Shown: positions 1-11,158, counted from the first letter of the stretch. The stretch is DNA of 64,000 nucleotides from Halioxenophilus aromaticivorans (GCF_042850945.1 NZ_AP031496.1:868001-932000); one strand, 5' to 3'. Notes: generated from the sequence alone by a model not told the origin. Translations and numbers: made by a program.

Positions 1-1
1 G

Positions 2-322
2 GCGATTGCCGTTTTGTGGGAGTCTGGTCTGATCGGCTTCTTGATTATTTCTTCTGCGTTTGGGGTGGCGTTTTATTACGCGTGCCAGCTAGAAAAAACC
101 TACTCAAGGGATGGCTGGCTGTCAGGCATATTTGTGGGCTTGCAAGGCGCCATAGTCATCCTCTATATCAGTATGTGGCATAAGAACTTCTTTATTTTGC
201 ATATTGGTTATCAGGCAATCTATACCACGCTGTTCGGGTTTTTGATTTATTGGCGCAAAGCGAAGGTACCAGATTTTGAAGAAGCCGATGAGCAAGAAGA
301 GCTGATTCGACTGCCCAAGTGA
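2..322 (+). CDS. C-terminal part of an integral membrane protein of the EPS locus (5' truncated by window edge)
   Basis: The reading frame is open to the left edge of the window, so the true start lies upstream; the first possible initiator (TTG at 14) is probably internal. The visible 106 residues contain about three hydrophobic segments (near residues 8-25, 42-58 and 66-84) followed by a short acidic cytosolic tail ending in LIRLPK. The stop is 28 nt before a glycosyltransferase gene on the same strand, so the two are probably co-transcribed. The position next to epsL/E/F/G-like genes suggests a membrane component of exopolysaccharide synthesis such as a polymerase, flippase or exosortase-like protein. 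The fragment is too short and lacks motifs, so the family cannot be named. Confidence 0.6.
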   Translation, partial: AIAVLWESGLIGFLIISSAFGVAFYYACQLEKTYSRDGWLSGIFVGLQGAIVILYISMWHKNFFILHIGYQAIYTTLFGFLIYWRKAKVPDFEEADEQEELIRLPK

Positions 323-350
323 TCGGTAACAAGGATAAAAGAGAAAGGAA

Positions 351-1352
351 ATGAAGGTCTCCGTCATTATCAAAGCCCTCAATGAAGAGGCTAATATCGA
401 GCGATCGATACAATCTGCGCTGCACGCAGTCAGTAAAATTCCCGGCGGTGGTGAAGTAATCTTGGCGGACTCTCTATCTACCGATCAAACTGTTGCTCTA
501 GCCCAACAGCACCCAGTTGTAATCGCGCAGCTTAAAAACCCACGCGACCGATCCTGTGGTATCGGGGCGCAGCTGGGTTTTAATGTGGCCCAAGGTGAAT
601 ATCTTTATATTTTAGATGCCGATATGGAGTTCCACGACGGGTTTCTTACCAGTTGTGTGCAGCATTTAGATGACAACCCTCAATGCGCTGGTGTTGGCGG
701 TCTGATTACGGAAATGGAAACTTCCAACAGAGAATTTCTGGAGCGCTACAAGCGCAAAGCAAACACTCTGGTTAAAGCGGGTAAAGTTAGCTTTTTGGGC
801 ATGGGCGGGTTGTATCGCCGCTGCGCGATTCAACAGGTAGGATACTTCACCAACAAAACACTCAACTCCTATGAGGAATTTGAGCTGGGTGCGCGCTTGA
901 ATAATCAAGGCTGGGAGCTGACACGCCTAAACATTCCTGGTGTGATGCACTACGGTTACCAAATAGGCGAATATGCTTTGCTTCTCAAGCGCTTAAAAAC
1001 CGGCTACATCTACGGTTTGGGTGAGTTGCTGCGCTCGGTCTGGCGTAAACCTTATTTTGTATTTACCCTTCGCAACCTCCGGCAAATTCGCATCTACGCT
1101 GCCTACTTCGCTTGGTTTGCGGTGGCTGTCTTAGGCCTGCTGTTTTCTGTTTTTAGCGCATTGCCCGTATGGTTACCGTTGTTCTGGTTGTTGCTGCCCG
1201 TGGTGGCCTTAGCGGTTAAGAAGCGTGGTTTGTCTGCGGCCGTGTATACGGTGGTTTCCGGCGTATTTAACGGGTGGGGTATGTTGGCTGGTTTTGTAAA
1301 ATCTAAGCCAAGCGATCCCATGGCTGAATTTGAATTTCAAGTAGTAAGCTAG
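351..1352 (+). CDS. Family 2 glycosyltransferase with C-terminal membrane segments
   Basis: This is a 333-residue GT-A type inverting glycosyltransferase, expected to move a sugar from a nucleotide-sugar to a lipid-linked EPS intermediate at the cytosolic face of the inner membrane. Visible motifs are the N-terminal nucleotide-binding strand (VSVIIKALNEE), the DxD-type metal site in LDADMEF near residue 92 and a YEEFELGARL acceptor/catalytic segment near residue 174. Hydrophobic stretches around 235-260, 263-288 and 295-315 give two or three membrane helices. An AGAAAGG-type Shine-Dalgarno lies just before the ATG. The gene follows the truncated membrane protein closely and converges with the GH49-type gene on the other strand. 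Donor and acceptor cannot be read from sequence. Confidence 0.85.
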   Translation: MKVSVIIKALNEEANIERSIQSALHAVSKIPGGGEVILADSLSTDQTVALAQQHPVVIAQLKNPRDRSCGIGAQLGFNVAQGEYLYILDADMEFHDGFLTSCVQHLDDNPQCAGVGGLITEMETSNREFLERYKRKANTLVKAGKVSFLGMGGLYRRCAIQQVGYFTNKTLNSYEEFELGARLNNQGWELTRLNIPGVMHYGYQIGEYALLLKRLKTGYIYGLGELLRSVWRKPYFVFTLRNLRQIRIYAAYFAWFAVAVLGLLFSVFSALPVWLPLFWLLLPVVALAVKKRGLSAAVYTVVSGVFNGWGMLAGFVKSKPSDPMAEFEFQVVS

Positions 1353-1572
1353 ATTGTATATTTACCCAAACGACAGTTATTGGATAAATTTTAACTCTTC
1401 GATCTAGGGCTCGGCCGCGAGCTCTACCTCAGCTTCCACTCCAGAGGCCCTCCAAGCGGCGCTTTCAAATGCACTCTATTCGCCGCTATTTCACCCTTTA
1501 GTCTCACTATATTGTCCAAAGATTTGGCCGGTGTTTGTGCGGTGCTTGGTTGTTAAAGAAAAGCGCCTCTGG

Positions 1573-3939
1573 TTAGTGGTTGAAGCTGATATTTGAGACG
1601 CTGCCTTGTGTGCGCAACCCGGTACCGTCGATTCTACTGGTCAGATCCCATTTGCTGAGGATGGGATTGTTGTTCACCGTCATGTTATTAAATTGAATGG
1701 CGTTGATGGTACCACCGGCATTGCCGTAAAGGGTGCTTTGTTTGTATGGCACTCCTTTTACAGAGATGTTTTTGATATCGATGTTGGCGATGGTCTTCTT
1801 GGCGCTAGGATTCGGGTCGCCCCACACGGATTTCGAAACAGGCCCCTGATGTGTGGATACCATTCTCAGGCTCATTAAGCGAAGCGGGTGTTTCTCTTCG
1901 ATACGAATGTTTTTGAATAAACTGTTTTGAAATGCGGCCCCTTCCTGAAAACCCATGGCGCTAAAAATAGCGCTAGTGCTGTGCAGTTCTGGTTGGTCCG
2001 GTTCAGCGCTGGTGTAGTCGGTAAATACATCGCTGTGGATTATATCGATATTCTCGACGGTAATATTTTGTGCGATGCTTTTTAAGTTCCAAGATAGCTT
2101 AAATACCGAGCCGGCAGTTTGTTGCCAAATAACCATATTGCGAATGGATTGGTTGCTGTAATACAATTTTAGATTGTCATCTTGTACCTTGATAAATCCA
2201 TTTTCAATCACGCTTTTATTGCCCGCGGTAATGCCGTCGTTTCTATGGTTCCAGCTAAACATACTTACGTTGCGAATCGTGACGGTGTTGTAGCTAACAA
2301 TACAGCTGCGCAGTGGGTCTGTGATGGTAATGCCTTCGATTACTAGCCCCGATCCCTTGCGCCCGGAGGTAAACGCAATGCTGTGATTGCCCCATGAATT
2401 ATGCTCTGCTTTTGTTTCCGAAAGCCCGTGCCCAGATAAAATCCCGCGACCACGTATTTTGATGTTGGTTGGGTTGTGGCCGGCCGTTAACGTGCCAATG
2501 ACATAAGCGCCGCCGGCAATGTATAGCTCCTTATTGTTGGGGATTGAATAGTTTTTGCCAATTTCGTGGATGCCAGGGCCCAAATAAATAACGTCGCTAT
2601 CGGATGCATCGGGAATATCGGTTTCTAGCGGTTGCGCAAATATAAATAGCGGGTTTTTAACAATTTCTTTTGTTACTTTGCCAATGCCGGTGATTGGACG
2701 CGTAATAGTGACAGCATCGTCAATTTCAACCGATAATTTTGCGGGCTGGGTTAGTTCAAATGTGCACTTATCGCCTTTTATTTCGGGTTGGATGCCTAGG
2801 GTCAGGGGGCGGACGATGCAGGTTTCTACTGGTGTGCTGTCGAGCTTGCGTGCCTCGATGGTTACCTTTCCTGCAAACGAAAAAGTCGACCAATGGTTTG
2901 CCTTCTGCATATACTCTAAGGTTCCTTTCCAGCTTGGCGTTGCCATGTTGTTACTTTGGTAGACGAACGAATCGTGCGTGGAGGCATTTTGGGAAACTGT
3001 GACGGCAAACTTTTCAGATTTAAAAAGGCTTTGTATGTCACTGGTTGCTTTGTAGGTAACCAGTTCGTTGCTCTCGCTGGCAGTGACAGAAACAGAGGCA
3101 GGCTGTGACGTGGTGGTTAGCCCGTCGTCATCTGTGGCCACCGCGTAAATTTTATGGCTGCCCAGTGTGGAAGTGTTCCACTGCAACGAATAAGGGCTAG
3201 TATAATCCGTGCCTAATAAGCTTTCGTCAGCGTAAAATGCAACTTGCGTTACTGATCCATCCAGGTCCGTTGCGCTGGCTTGGATATTAATTGCGGAGCC
3301 TAAGGTTATCGACGAAGCGTCTGAAGGTGATGTAATAGAAATGTTCGGAGCTTGCAATGATTTTGTATTGCCCGCGGTAATCGTTTTTGTGGCGGATTTA
3401 GTAGTGGCTAATTTGTCGTCCGTTGCAACCGCGTAAATCGTGTGATTGCCCTCCGGAATGTTTTCCCAGTTAAAAGTGTAGGGTTTAGATGTGCCCTTCC
3501 CCAACCACTTTCCGTTTGCATAAAAAGCGACTTTTGAAATGCTGCCGTCACTATCCGTTGCGTTAGCGATAATGATTAGGTTGGAGCCGGTGTTAACTGT
3601 TCCGCTAATGTTGGGTGTTGTAAGCGTTATGGTCGGCCTGATGTTGGAGTTTTCCGTTGTGTCGGTGTGCTCGGTAGGGGTATTTTCTGGCGCTGAACTA
3701 TAAAGAATGTGGTAGTTGGCCGTATCCGTAATTTCTTCGTTCGTTACGGCAGCAGTCAAGGGTACCGCTGTATCGACTTCTTTGTTAGCAAGCGTTGTTG
3801 AGTTGTCTTGTTGCTTGGTAAAACCGCTGCCAGTAATGTTGCTCATGCTTTCGCCGCCGCAAGCAGTAAGTAGCGTAACCGATAATGCAAGTATACTGCT
3901 CGTGGATAGTGCTCGATGCATTGAAAATAAAAATCGCAT
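1573..3939 (-). CDS. GH49-type (dextranase/isopullulanase-like) beta-helix lipoprotein with two Ig-like domains
   Basis: This 788-residue secreted lipoprotein has a signal peptide ending in a lipobox with Cys27 (LLTAC). A Thr/Asn-rich linker follows, then two bacterial Ig-like repeats (about 101-189 and 197-287, each with the DxDGSxxxVxFYA core). Next comes a beta-sandwich region (about 292-435) like the GH49 N-domain, then a right-handed parallel beta-helix (about 445-788). GH49 enzymes use three aspartates spaced +19 and +20 (D376/D395/D396 in the Penicillium dextranase). Here the same spacing is seen at Asp568 (HRNDGI) and Asp587-Asp588 (KVQDDN), so the active site looks intact. The likely role is hydrolysis of an alpha-glucan or trimming of the neighbouring EPS at the outer membrane. 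It is antiparallel to the EPS genes and has a paralogue at 59.2-61.6 kb. Substrate is inferred only. Confidence 0.8.
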   Translation of the reverse strand: MRFLFSMHRALSTSSILALSVTLLTACGGESMSNITGSGFTKQQDNSTTLANKEVDTAVPLTAAVTNEEITDTANYHILYSSAPENTPTEHTDTTENSNIRPTITLTTPNISGTVNTGSNLIIIANATDSDGSISKVAFYANGKWLGKGTSKPYTFNWENIPEGNHTIYAVATDDKLATTKSATKTITAGNTKSLQAPNISITSPSDASSITLGSAINIQASATDLDGSVTQVAFYADESLLGTDYTSPYSLQWNTSTLGSHKIYAVATDDDGLTTTSQPASVSVTASESNELVTYKATSDIQSLFKSEKFAVTVSQNASTHDSFVYQSNNMATPSWKGTLEYMQKANHWSTFSFAGKVTIEARKLDSTPVETCIVRPLTLGIQPEIKGDKCTFELTQPAKLSVEIDDAVTITRPITGIGKVTKEIVKNPLFIFAQPLETDIPDASDSDVIYLGPGIHEIGKNYSIPNNKELYIAGGAYVIGTLTAGHNPTNIKIRGRGILSGHGLSETKAEHNSWGNHSIAFTSGRKGSGLVIEGITITDPLRSCIVSYNTVTIRNVSMFSWNHRNDGITAGNKSVIENGFIKVQDDNLKLYYSNQSIRNMVIWQQTAGSVFKLSWNLKSIAQNITVENIDIIHSDVFTDYTSAEPDQPELHSTSAIFSAMGFQEGAAFQNSLFKNIRIEEKHPLRLMSLRMVSTHQGPVSKSVWGDPNPSAKKTIANIDIKNISVKGVPYKQSTLYGNAGGTINAIQFNNMTVNNNPILSKWDLTSRIDGTGLRTQGSVSNISFNH

Positions 3940-4539
3940 GGTTAACCCGCCGGCATCTTTAATATGTGTTGCGCTAATAATTTGAAAAGCGAATAAAATA
4001 TTGGCTTTAATTAAAAATCAGCTTAGTAGTAAAAGTGGTAGGCTCTGGGTTGTGCTTATTCTGTTTGTGATGAGTCTCCCGTGTGGAATGTGCTCGAGTT
4101 CTACTCGCGAGCATTTAATATGAAGTTGATTTCTAAGTATTATTAATGGGTAATTTTGGTAATGCTGTTATTGCTCTAAATTGTGATTTTTAATACCTGT
4201 TCAGAGGTTGGAGCAGGTTTTGGTTTAGGTGTTGATTTTGGATACTTTTTTGGAGTCATTCGATGGCGCGCGTCGCTGCCTGCATCGGGTTAGATTCTTT
4301 CGGTTGGAGGTTAATCCTAATCGGTCAGGCTTGGTCAGGGAGCTGGGGGGGCGTAGCGGTAATAGTGGAGGCAGTGGTCCGCTGTGGGGTGCTGCTTCTA
4401 ACATTCTTCTGCGTGTTCAGGGCAATTGCGTTTGTGAGTTCAATAATACGGGTGGTTCGACAAAACGTATGAAGCCGCTGGGAATTGGCTGCTACTCCAA
4501 GTAGAATTTCGCCCTAGAACCCCGTTTGAAGGAATTGGA
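3940..4539. other. 600-bp divergent intergenic region between GH49-type gene and epsL-like gene
   Basis: No convincing gene is present. Open frames here lack ribosome binding sites and have no recognisable composition. The region must hold the promoters of the GH49-type gene (leftwards) and of the epsL-E-F-G set (rightwards). The left 250 bp are AT-rich. An imperfect inverted repeat lies around 4092-4114 (TGCTCGAG on the left, CTCGCGAGCA on the right) and could be an operator or hairpin. No consensus sigma-54 or clear sigma-70 box is assigned. Confidence 0.5.
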
Positions 4540-5754
4540 ATGAATTTGGTAGCTCGCTTAGCTTGCTTGGTTGGTGGCAGCATGCTTACTGCATTGGCAT
4601 CAGCTCAAGCCCAGCAGGATCCGGGTTTTAACGTTTATACCCAGGCCGACGTTACTCACGAAAGCAATGTGTTTCGTTTATCTGGCGAGGATGAGGCTCA
4701 ACAGCTCCTTGGCGGTTCAGAGCTGGCCGACACCATTTTCAGGTTTGGTGCAGGGGTAACGGCCCGAAAGGCGGTCAGCCGCCAGATGCTGACTGCGGAT
4801 GCGGAGGTGTATCAGCTCAACTACAACAACTTCGATTTTCTGAATCACACGGCGGGCTTCGCAAACTTGGGTTGGAATTGGCTGTATGGCGATCGATGGC
4901 TGGGCCGCATTGAGGGTGGCTACGAGCGAAAGGTGCAGGACTTCAGGGAGGCGCGCTTGTCACAGCTGGACGTCCGCAACGAGAACAGCGTTCGCCTAAC
5001 GGCTAATTATATGTTCACGCGTGCCTGGCGGCTTAAGTTCGTCGGTCTTATCAAGGAGCAAAAGCACGAGCTTGCCGTACGAGAAGACCTAAACCGACAA
5101 ATCAGCCGTGGTGTGGCCGAGTTTAAGTATTTCAGTACCAAGCGGTCTTCCGTGGGTATCAGGACATCGTTCACATCTGCGGATTTTCCCAATCGAGAGC
5201 AGGTAAATGGTGATTCAGTGGACAACTCCTACGCCGAGTCCGAAAACCGTCTGACCATCGATTGGCGGATAACACCGGCCTCTGCGGTTAAGGGCAGTGC
5301 GGGGCACACGGTTAGAGAATACGATGACCTGGGTGAGCGTGATTTCTCCGGTGCTACCTGGGAGCTAATGTACTCTTGGGAGCCCAGGGAGCGATATCTG
5401 TTAGAGGTGGTGGCTTGGCGCGGCTTAGAGGCCTATTCGGACCAGGTTACTTCCTATGTGGTCGAAAGCGGGCTGTCTTTAAATGGTGTGTGGAAACTAA
5501 CGCCGGTTACTACTGTCACGGCTACGTTGGCTTCTTTACAGCGGGATTATGACGGCGATCCGGGCCAGGTAACCATTAGCGGCCCACGGCGTAGTGATGA
5601 CGTCATCTCTTACGGTGTTGGCGCTGAAGTGGCAGTTAGGCAGAACTTGCTTATAAATGCCGGGTTAGACTACGAAGAACGTGATTCAAGCTCGGACCGT
5701 TGGGACTTTGACTGCTATACTGTTGAACTTGGAATAAAAGCAACGTTTTTCTAG
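4540..5754 (+). CDS. epsL: EpsL-like outer-membrane beta-barrel protein of exopolysaccharide locus
   Basis: The product is 404 residues with a Sec signal peptide ending near ALASAQA (residue 24). The rest alternates short hydrophobic and aromatic strands with charged turns, as expected for a transmembrane beta barrel, and ends in an aromatic residue (ATFF). The motif THESNVFRL after the signal peptide and the length fit the EpsL family of Methylobacillus-type EPS operons, thought to help polymer reach the cell surface. An AGGAATTGGA ribosome binding site precedes the ATG. It opens the run epsL-epsE-epsF-epsG, all on the plus strand. The symbol is by similarity of type and locus. Confidence 0.7.
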   Translation: MNLVARLACLVGGSMLTALASAQAQQDPGFNVYTQADVTHESNVFRLSGEDEAQQLLGGSELADTIFRFGAGVTARKAVSRQMLTADAEVYQLNYNNFDFLNHTAGFANLGWNWLYGDRWLGRIEGGYERKVQDFREARLSQLDVRNENSVRLTANYMFTRAWRLKFVGLIKEQKHELAVREDLNRQISRGVAEFKYFSTKRSSVGIRTSFTSADFPNREQVNGDSVDNSYAESENRLTIDWRITPASAVKGSAGHTVREYDDLGERDFSGATWELMYSWEPRERYLLEVVAWRGLEAYSDQVTSYVVESGLSLNGVWKLTPVTTVTATLASLQRDYDGDPGQVTISGPRRSDDVISYGVGAEVAVRQNLLINAGLDYEERDSSSDRWDFDCYTVELGIKATFF

Positions 5755-6005
5755 CGGGTAGCTTATTTGGAGGGGGGCGTCGCTTGCGATAGGTTGAATT
5801 GTGGCAGTTCTGCTCGGCTTGATTAGGTAAGTTATTGAGTATCCCAGGAATAAAGTCGTATCTTAAGGTTCCCATGCTACCGCCCGGTGTGTAAGTGATT
5901 GCTATGTGGGTGCCAATAGGTGTGGGGTTCGGGGTGAAGCGTTCCTCGAATTACGGTTAAATTGGTAGTTCAAAGTGGCTACCTGCAAGGATTAAATGCA
6001 CGGAA

Positions 6006-6830
6006 ATGTTAACTATGTCTCTTCGTAATATTCTCATTACGTTCTCCCTTGGTCTTTTGTTCTCCGGTCCTCTTTGGGCTCAGAATGGCGGCTTCCTGGG
6101 TGTCGGTGATATCGTAAAAATCACGGTTTATGGTCAACCCGATATGACCACAGTAACTCGTATTTCAGAGCGCAACAGTATCAACTTTCCCCTGATTGGT
6201 GATGTGGCCATTGGTGGTAAGTCAGCCGATGAGGCTGAGACTGTCATCGCCAGAGAATTATCACGGCGCGGCTTTGTAAAAAATGCCCAGGTTAACTTGT
6301 TTGTGGAGCAAAGCTTCCAGGCGTTAAACGATACTGTAACTATTCTTGGTGAGGTTGCTCGGCCGGGCAACTACCCAATTCAAGGCTCCGCCGTAGAGGG
6401 GGTGCAGTCGGTGGTGGATTTGGTGGCTGCAGCGGGTGGCACTACCGAGAATGCCGGTGCTGTTGTCTCATTGGTGCGTGGTGGCACTGGTGGCCGCACT
6501 AAGTTGGATATCGATCTTTACGAAATATTAACCAGTGGAACCACCAATCCTGCCAGTTATAAGTTGGCGGGTGGCGATGTTATTTTTGTGCCAGAAATGG
6601 ATGTATTCTACATCTACGGCCAAGTTCAGCGCCCTGGTCGTTACCGTCTAGAGCGAGGTATGCGCGTTATGCAGGCGTTGTCTGTTAGCGGTGGTATATC
6701 TGACCGTGGTAGCGAAAAAGGTGTGGAGATTAAGCGAAATGTCGACGGCGCCATCAAAGATATCGATGTTGATGCCACCGATGAAGTCCTTAAAGGCGAT
6801 GTTATTTACGTCAAAGAGCGGTTGTTCTAA
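6006..6830 (+). CDS. epsE: EpsE/Wza-like polysaccharide export protein (SLBB domains)
   Basis: The product is 274 residues with a cleavable signal peptide (cleavage near PLWAQ, residue 26) that lacks a lipobox cysteine, unlike classical Wza. The mature part begins with the Poly_export domain (LGVGDIVKITVYGQPDM, about residues 32-110). SLBB-type beta-grasp repeats follow (VTILGEVARPGNYP near 113 and FYIYGQVQRPGRYRLERG near 200). These proteins form the periplasmic and outer-membrane channel for EPS export and work with the Wzz-like co-polymerase encoded next. Two in-frame ATGs (6006 and 6015) are possible and neither has a strong ribosome binding site. The next gene starts 56 bp downstream. 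Confidence 0.85.
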   Translation: MLTMSLRNILITFSLGLLFSGPLWAQNGGFLGVGDIVKITVYGQPDMTTVTRISERNSINFPLIGDVAIGGKSADEAETVIARELSRRGFVKNAQVNLFVEQSFQALNDTVTILGEVARPGNYPIQGSAVEGVQSVVDLVAAAGGTTENAGAVVSLVRGGTGGRTKLDIDLYEILTSGTTNPASYKLAGGDVIFVPEMDVFYIYGQVQRPGRYRLERGMRVMQALSVSGGISDRGSEKGVEIKRNVDGAIKDIDVDATDEVLKGDVIYVKERLF

Positions 6831-6886
6831 TTGGTTGTCCTGGTAGTGGCCGTGGCCCTGGTGGGCCTAGATCCTGAGGTTTATGA

Positions 6887-8017
6887 ATGAATTTTAATAT
6901 CCTATTGGTGATATTTAGGGCAAGGTTCGGGTTGATTGCTTTCACCCTTGCGTTGTGTGTGGTTGCTTCATTGGTAATGACTATATTGCAGCCTAAAACC
7001 TACGAAGCTGAGACTTCTTTGGTTTTGAATGTAAGTGGGTCTACGCCATTTGAGCAAAACTCCATGTCTGCACAGCTAACCGCTGGCTATATAGCGACAC
7101 AGTTGGATATCATTTCCAGCCAGAGTGTGGCCCTTAAGGTAGTGGATAACCTGCAGCTGGAAAACAATGAAGAGCTAAAGCGGGCACTTTTGCAAGATCA
7201 TGACGGTTCTATGTTGGTGCGCGACCGGTTGGCTAATAAATTAAGTAAGTCGCTCGGTGTGGAGCCTTCGCGTGACAGCCGGGTTGTGAATATCATATTT
7301 TCGTTCACTGATGCCGAAATCGCCGCCATGATGGCCAATGCTTTTGCGGACGCTTATATTGAGAAAAACCTGGAATTGAACATGGAGCCGGCGGCGCGAA
7401 GTGCCGTATGGTTTGATGATCAAATTAAAGTGTTCAGAATTCGCCTCGAGGAGGCCCAAAAGCGGCTTACTGACTACCAGCAGGAGCAGGGTATCGTCAT
7501 GATTGATGAGAGGTTGGATACTGAAACCAATCGCTTAAATGAGTTGTCACGCAGCTATGTTGACGCTCAGGCTGACACCTATGATGTTAAGTCACGGCAG
7601 TTGGGCCAGAATCACCCCGAATATGTGCGCGCTATTAAACGAGAGAGCTCGCTGAAAGCCTCGCTCGACGACCAAAAGAAGCGTTTCTTGGAGATCAAAC
7701 AGCAGCGTGATGGCTTGGACGTATTAGCCCGTGAATTGGATACCGAGCAGCAGGCCTACGAGTCTATGTTGGCGCGCTATTATGAAACACGCTTAGCAAG
7801 CCAGTTCAATCAAACCAATATTTCTATCCTCAATCGCGCCACTAAACCAGTATCGCCATCTAGTCCCAATTTATCCGTTAACCTGATCAGTGCGATTATG
7901 TTGGGCGGTATTTTAGGTGCGGTGTTGGCATTTCTGGTTGAGATCTTTGATCGTCGGATTCGCGCTGAAGAAGATATTGATGAGCTGTTCGGGGCTAAGT
8001 TGCTCGCTCAGGTGTAA
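6887..8017 (+). CDS. epsF: EpsF-like chain-length determinant (Wzz/polysaccharide co-polymerase)
   Basis: This 376-residue inner-membrane protein has the Wzz topology. One membrane helix lies near residues 15-35 and a second near 335-360, with a long periplasmic coiled-coil-rich part between them (for example 175-215 and 245-300). The Wzz-type segment before the second helix (RATKPVSPSSPNLSVN) has the expected proline-rich character. The protein sets EPS chain length and passes polymer to the exporter, usually with a BY-kinase partner; here that partner is the next gene, 45 bp downstream. The C-terminal end RRIRAEEDIDELFGAKLL resembles the join to the kinase domain in fused co-polymerases, which fits a split pair. 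Confidence 0.85.
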   Translation: MNFNILLVIFRARFGLIAFTLALCVVASLVMTILQPKTYEAETSLVLNVSGSTPFEQNSMSAQLTAGYIATQLDIISSQSVALKVVDNLQLENNEELKRALLQDHDGSMLVRDRLANKLSKSLGVEPSRDSRVVNIIFSFTDAEIAAMMANAFADAYIEKNLELNMEPAARSAVWFDDQIKVFRIRLEEAQKRLTDYQQEQGIVMIDERLDTETNRLNELSRSYVDAQADTYDVKSRQLGQNHPEYVRAIKRESSLKASLDDQKKRFLEIKQQRDGLDVLARELDTEQQAYESMLARYYETRLASQFNQTNISILNRATKPVSPSSPNLSVNLISAIMLGGILGAVLAFLVEIFDRRIRAEEDIDELFGAKLLAQV

Positions 8018-8062
8018 TTGAATTGAATTGCGTGCAATCTGCGCTAGGAATACAGAACGATT

Positions 8063-8971
8063 ATGGCAATTTCCGAAATTAAGAAAAACAGCTCAACAGA
8101 TGATTTCGTAAGCAATCAATTTGAGCGTGCTGGGGCCTCAGGAAGCAAGGTTTTGGGTTTGACCTTGGTTGATCAGGGCAAGATTAAACCCTCTAGCATT
8201 AACAAGATTCTTGAGTACTCTCAAAAAAGTGGCCTGCGCTTTGGTGAATCCGCAGTAAAGATGGGGCTTATTAAGCAGGTTGAACTCGACGAAGCTTTGG
8301 CAGCGCACTTCAATTATCCCTATTTCAGCAAAAAATCGAATGCGGTTTCAAAAGAGTTGGTAGCAGCCTACGACCCATTTTCGCAAAAGGGTGAGGCGTT
8401 GCGTACTTTGCGATCTCAGTTGATTTTAAGATGGTTTTTAGAGGGGCGAAAAACCCTAGCCATTATAAGCCCGCAGGCAGGCTCAGGTAGTAGCTACATC
8501 GCAGCTAATTTGGCGGTAATTTGGTCTCAGATGGGTGAGAAAACCCTACTTGTAGATGCCGATTTACGCAACGGTCGCCAGCACGAAATATTCAATGTTG
8601 AAAATCGCATTGGCTTATCTGGGGCGTTGGTGGGGCGAGGCTCCGTCGAAACGGTTATCAAGCCCGTGGCGCCCTTTAGAGGGTTATCTCTGTTGCCCGC
8701 TGGCGCGCCGCCGCCTAACCCAAGTGAATTGCTAGAGCGTTCAGAGCTGCAAGAGATTATGGCGCGCATCTACGAAGACTATAGCGTGATCATCTTCGAC
8801 GCACCGCCGATGACTGGCTCCAATGGCGCTGAGTTTGTGGCGTCCCAATGCACCGATGCGCTGGTAGTGCTTCGCAAAGATAAAACGCCTTTGTCTGCGG
8901 CAGCTGGTTTAATCAAAAAAATTCGTTCGTTGGATGCCGAAGTGGTTGGAACAGTGATGACCAAGTTCTAG
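8063..8971 (+). CDS. epsG: EpsG-like cytosolic tyrosine-kinase/ATPase partner of EpsF
   Basis: This 302-residue protein has two parts. An N-terminal helical region (about 30-100) resembles the small N-domain of type II secretion ATPases. A BY-kinase-like P-loop domain follows (about 115-302). Walker A is degenerate: positions 136-145 read SPQAGSGSSY, so the usual lysine of GK(S/T) is Ser143. Walker A' (TLLVDADLR, 161-169) and Walker B (VIIFDAPP, about 243-250) are intact. No tyrosine cluster is present at the C terminus. It presumably controls EPS polymerisation with EpsF. A terminator follows 40 bp after the stop, closing the EPS transcription unit. Confidence 0.8.
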   Translation: MAISEIKKNSSTDDFVSNQFERAGASGSKVLGLTLVDQGKIKPSSINKILEYSQKSGLRFGESAVKMGLIKQVELDEALAAHFNYPYFSKKSNAVSKELVAAYDPFSQKGEALRTLRSQLILRWFLEGRKTLAIISPQAGSGSSYIAANLAVIWSQMGEKTLLVDADLRNGRQHEIFNVENRIGLSGALVGRGSVETVIKPVAPFRGLSLLPAGAPPPNPSELLERSELQEIMARIYEDYSVIIFDAPPMTGSNGAEFVASQCTDALVVLRKDKTPLSAAAGLIKKIRSLDAEVVGTVMTKF

Positions 8972-9010
8972 CACATTGGTTGATTTATTGCCGCCGCTTG
9001 GCGGCGCGCA

Positions 9011-9045
9011 AAAAGGGGCTCCATTGGAGCTCCTTTTGTGTTTTT
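9011..9045 (+). terminator. Rho-independent terminator after epsG
   Basis: A 12-bp stem (AAAAGGGGCTCC paired with GGAGCTCCTTTT, one G-U pair) with a 3-nt loop is followed by a T-rich run. A second small GC hairpin (CGCCGCTTGGCGGCG) lies just before it. It separates the EPS genes from the rRNA promoter. Confidence 0.8.
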
Positions 9046-9257
9046 AACGCCCAATTTGGTTGTGTTTTGAGCTGGTAAGTTAGGCTGGACGGGAAGCTGA
9101 AATTAATTTCAATTTTTTGCCAAAAAACGGTTGCCACAAAAAATTCCTGGGCGTATAGTTCGCGCCCTCTTGAGCAACAGCGCACAGCGCTACCGCCACA
9201 GCTTTTACAGTCGTTGGCACCGCACAAGAGCCTTTGAAAAGTTTTTAAAATTAATGC

Positions 9258-9285
9258 TTTACAAAGGAAATCGGATCCGTATAAT
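9258..9285 (+). promoter_or_regulatory. rRNA operon P1-type sigma-70 promoter
   Basis: The -35 box TTTACA (9258-9263) and a perfect -10 box TATAAT (9280-9285) are separated by 16 bp, typical of growth-rate-regulated rRNA P1 promoters. A GC-rich discriminator (GCGC) follows the -10 box, as expected for stringent control. The bases upstream (about 9236-9256) are A/T tracts like an UP element. Transcription would start near 9292, about 330 nt before 16S. Confidence 0.85.
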
Positions 9286-9620
9286 GCGCATCCCTAGCTT
9301 GAAGGCGGGGTAGAAAACAAGCCCTAACCAAACCCTTCAAGCAGCCGCCAAACCCACGGGTGACGCGGCCTACGAAGAGCGCCTGGCGCGCCTTTGGTAC
9401 TTTAACAAGTTAAACAAGCAATGCGTGTGGGAGCTTGCGGAGATGAATCAGCCATATGATTTATCAACGCAAGTCCGACAATTCAAACGTTCTGTTTATC
9501 TCAAGTTATCTTGGGTTGAACATAACCAGTTAAGAATGACGATTAAGCGTTGAGCCAAGTTTGGAGTTACCTAGATTTGATGTTCGCATCAAGCAGTATT
9601 TAGAGTAATTCAAAGAAATT
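9286..9620 (+). other. 16S rRNA leader
   Basis: This is the transcribed leader between the P1 promoter and mature 16S. A small hairpin TTGATG-TTCG-CATCAA near 9576-9591 could act as boxB or in pre-16S processing. No open frame with a ribosome binding site is seen. Confidence 0.55.

Positions 9621-11158
<1,538 letters not shown>

Noticed and set aside
4229..4504. Open frame of 91 codons before epsL
   Set aside because: No ribosome binding site, no recognisable domain, and a second overlapping frame of similar quality; best seen as chance in the promoter region.
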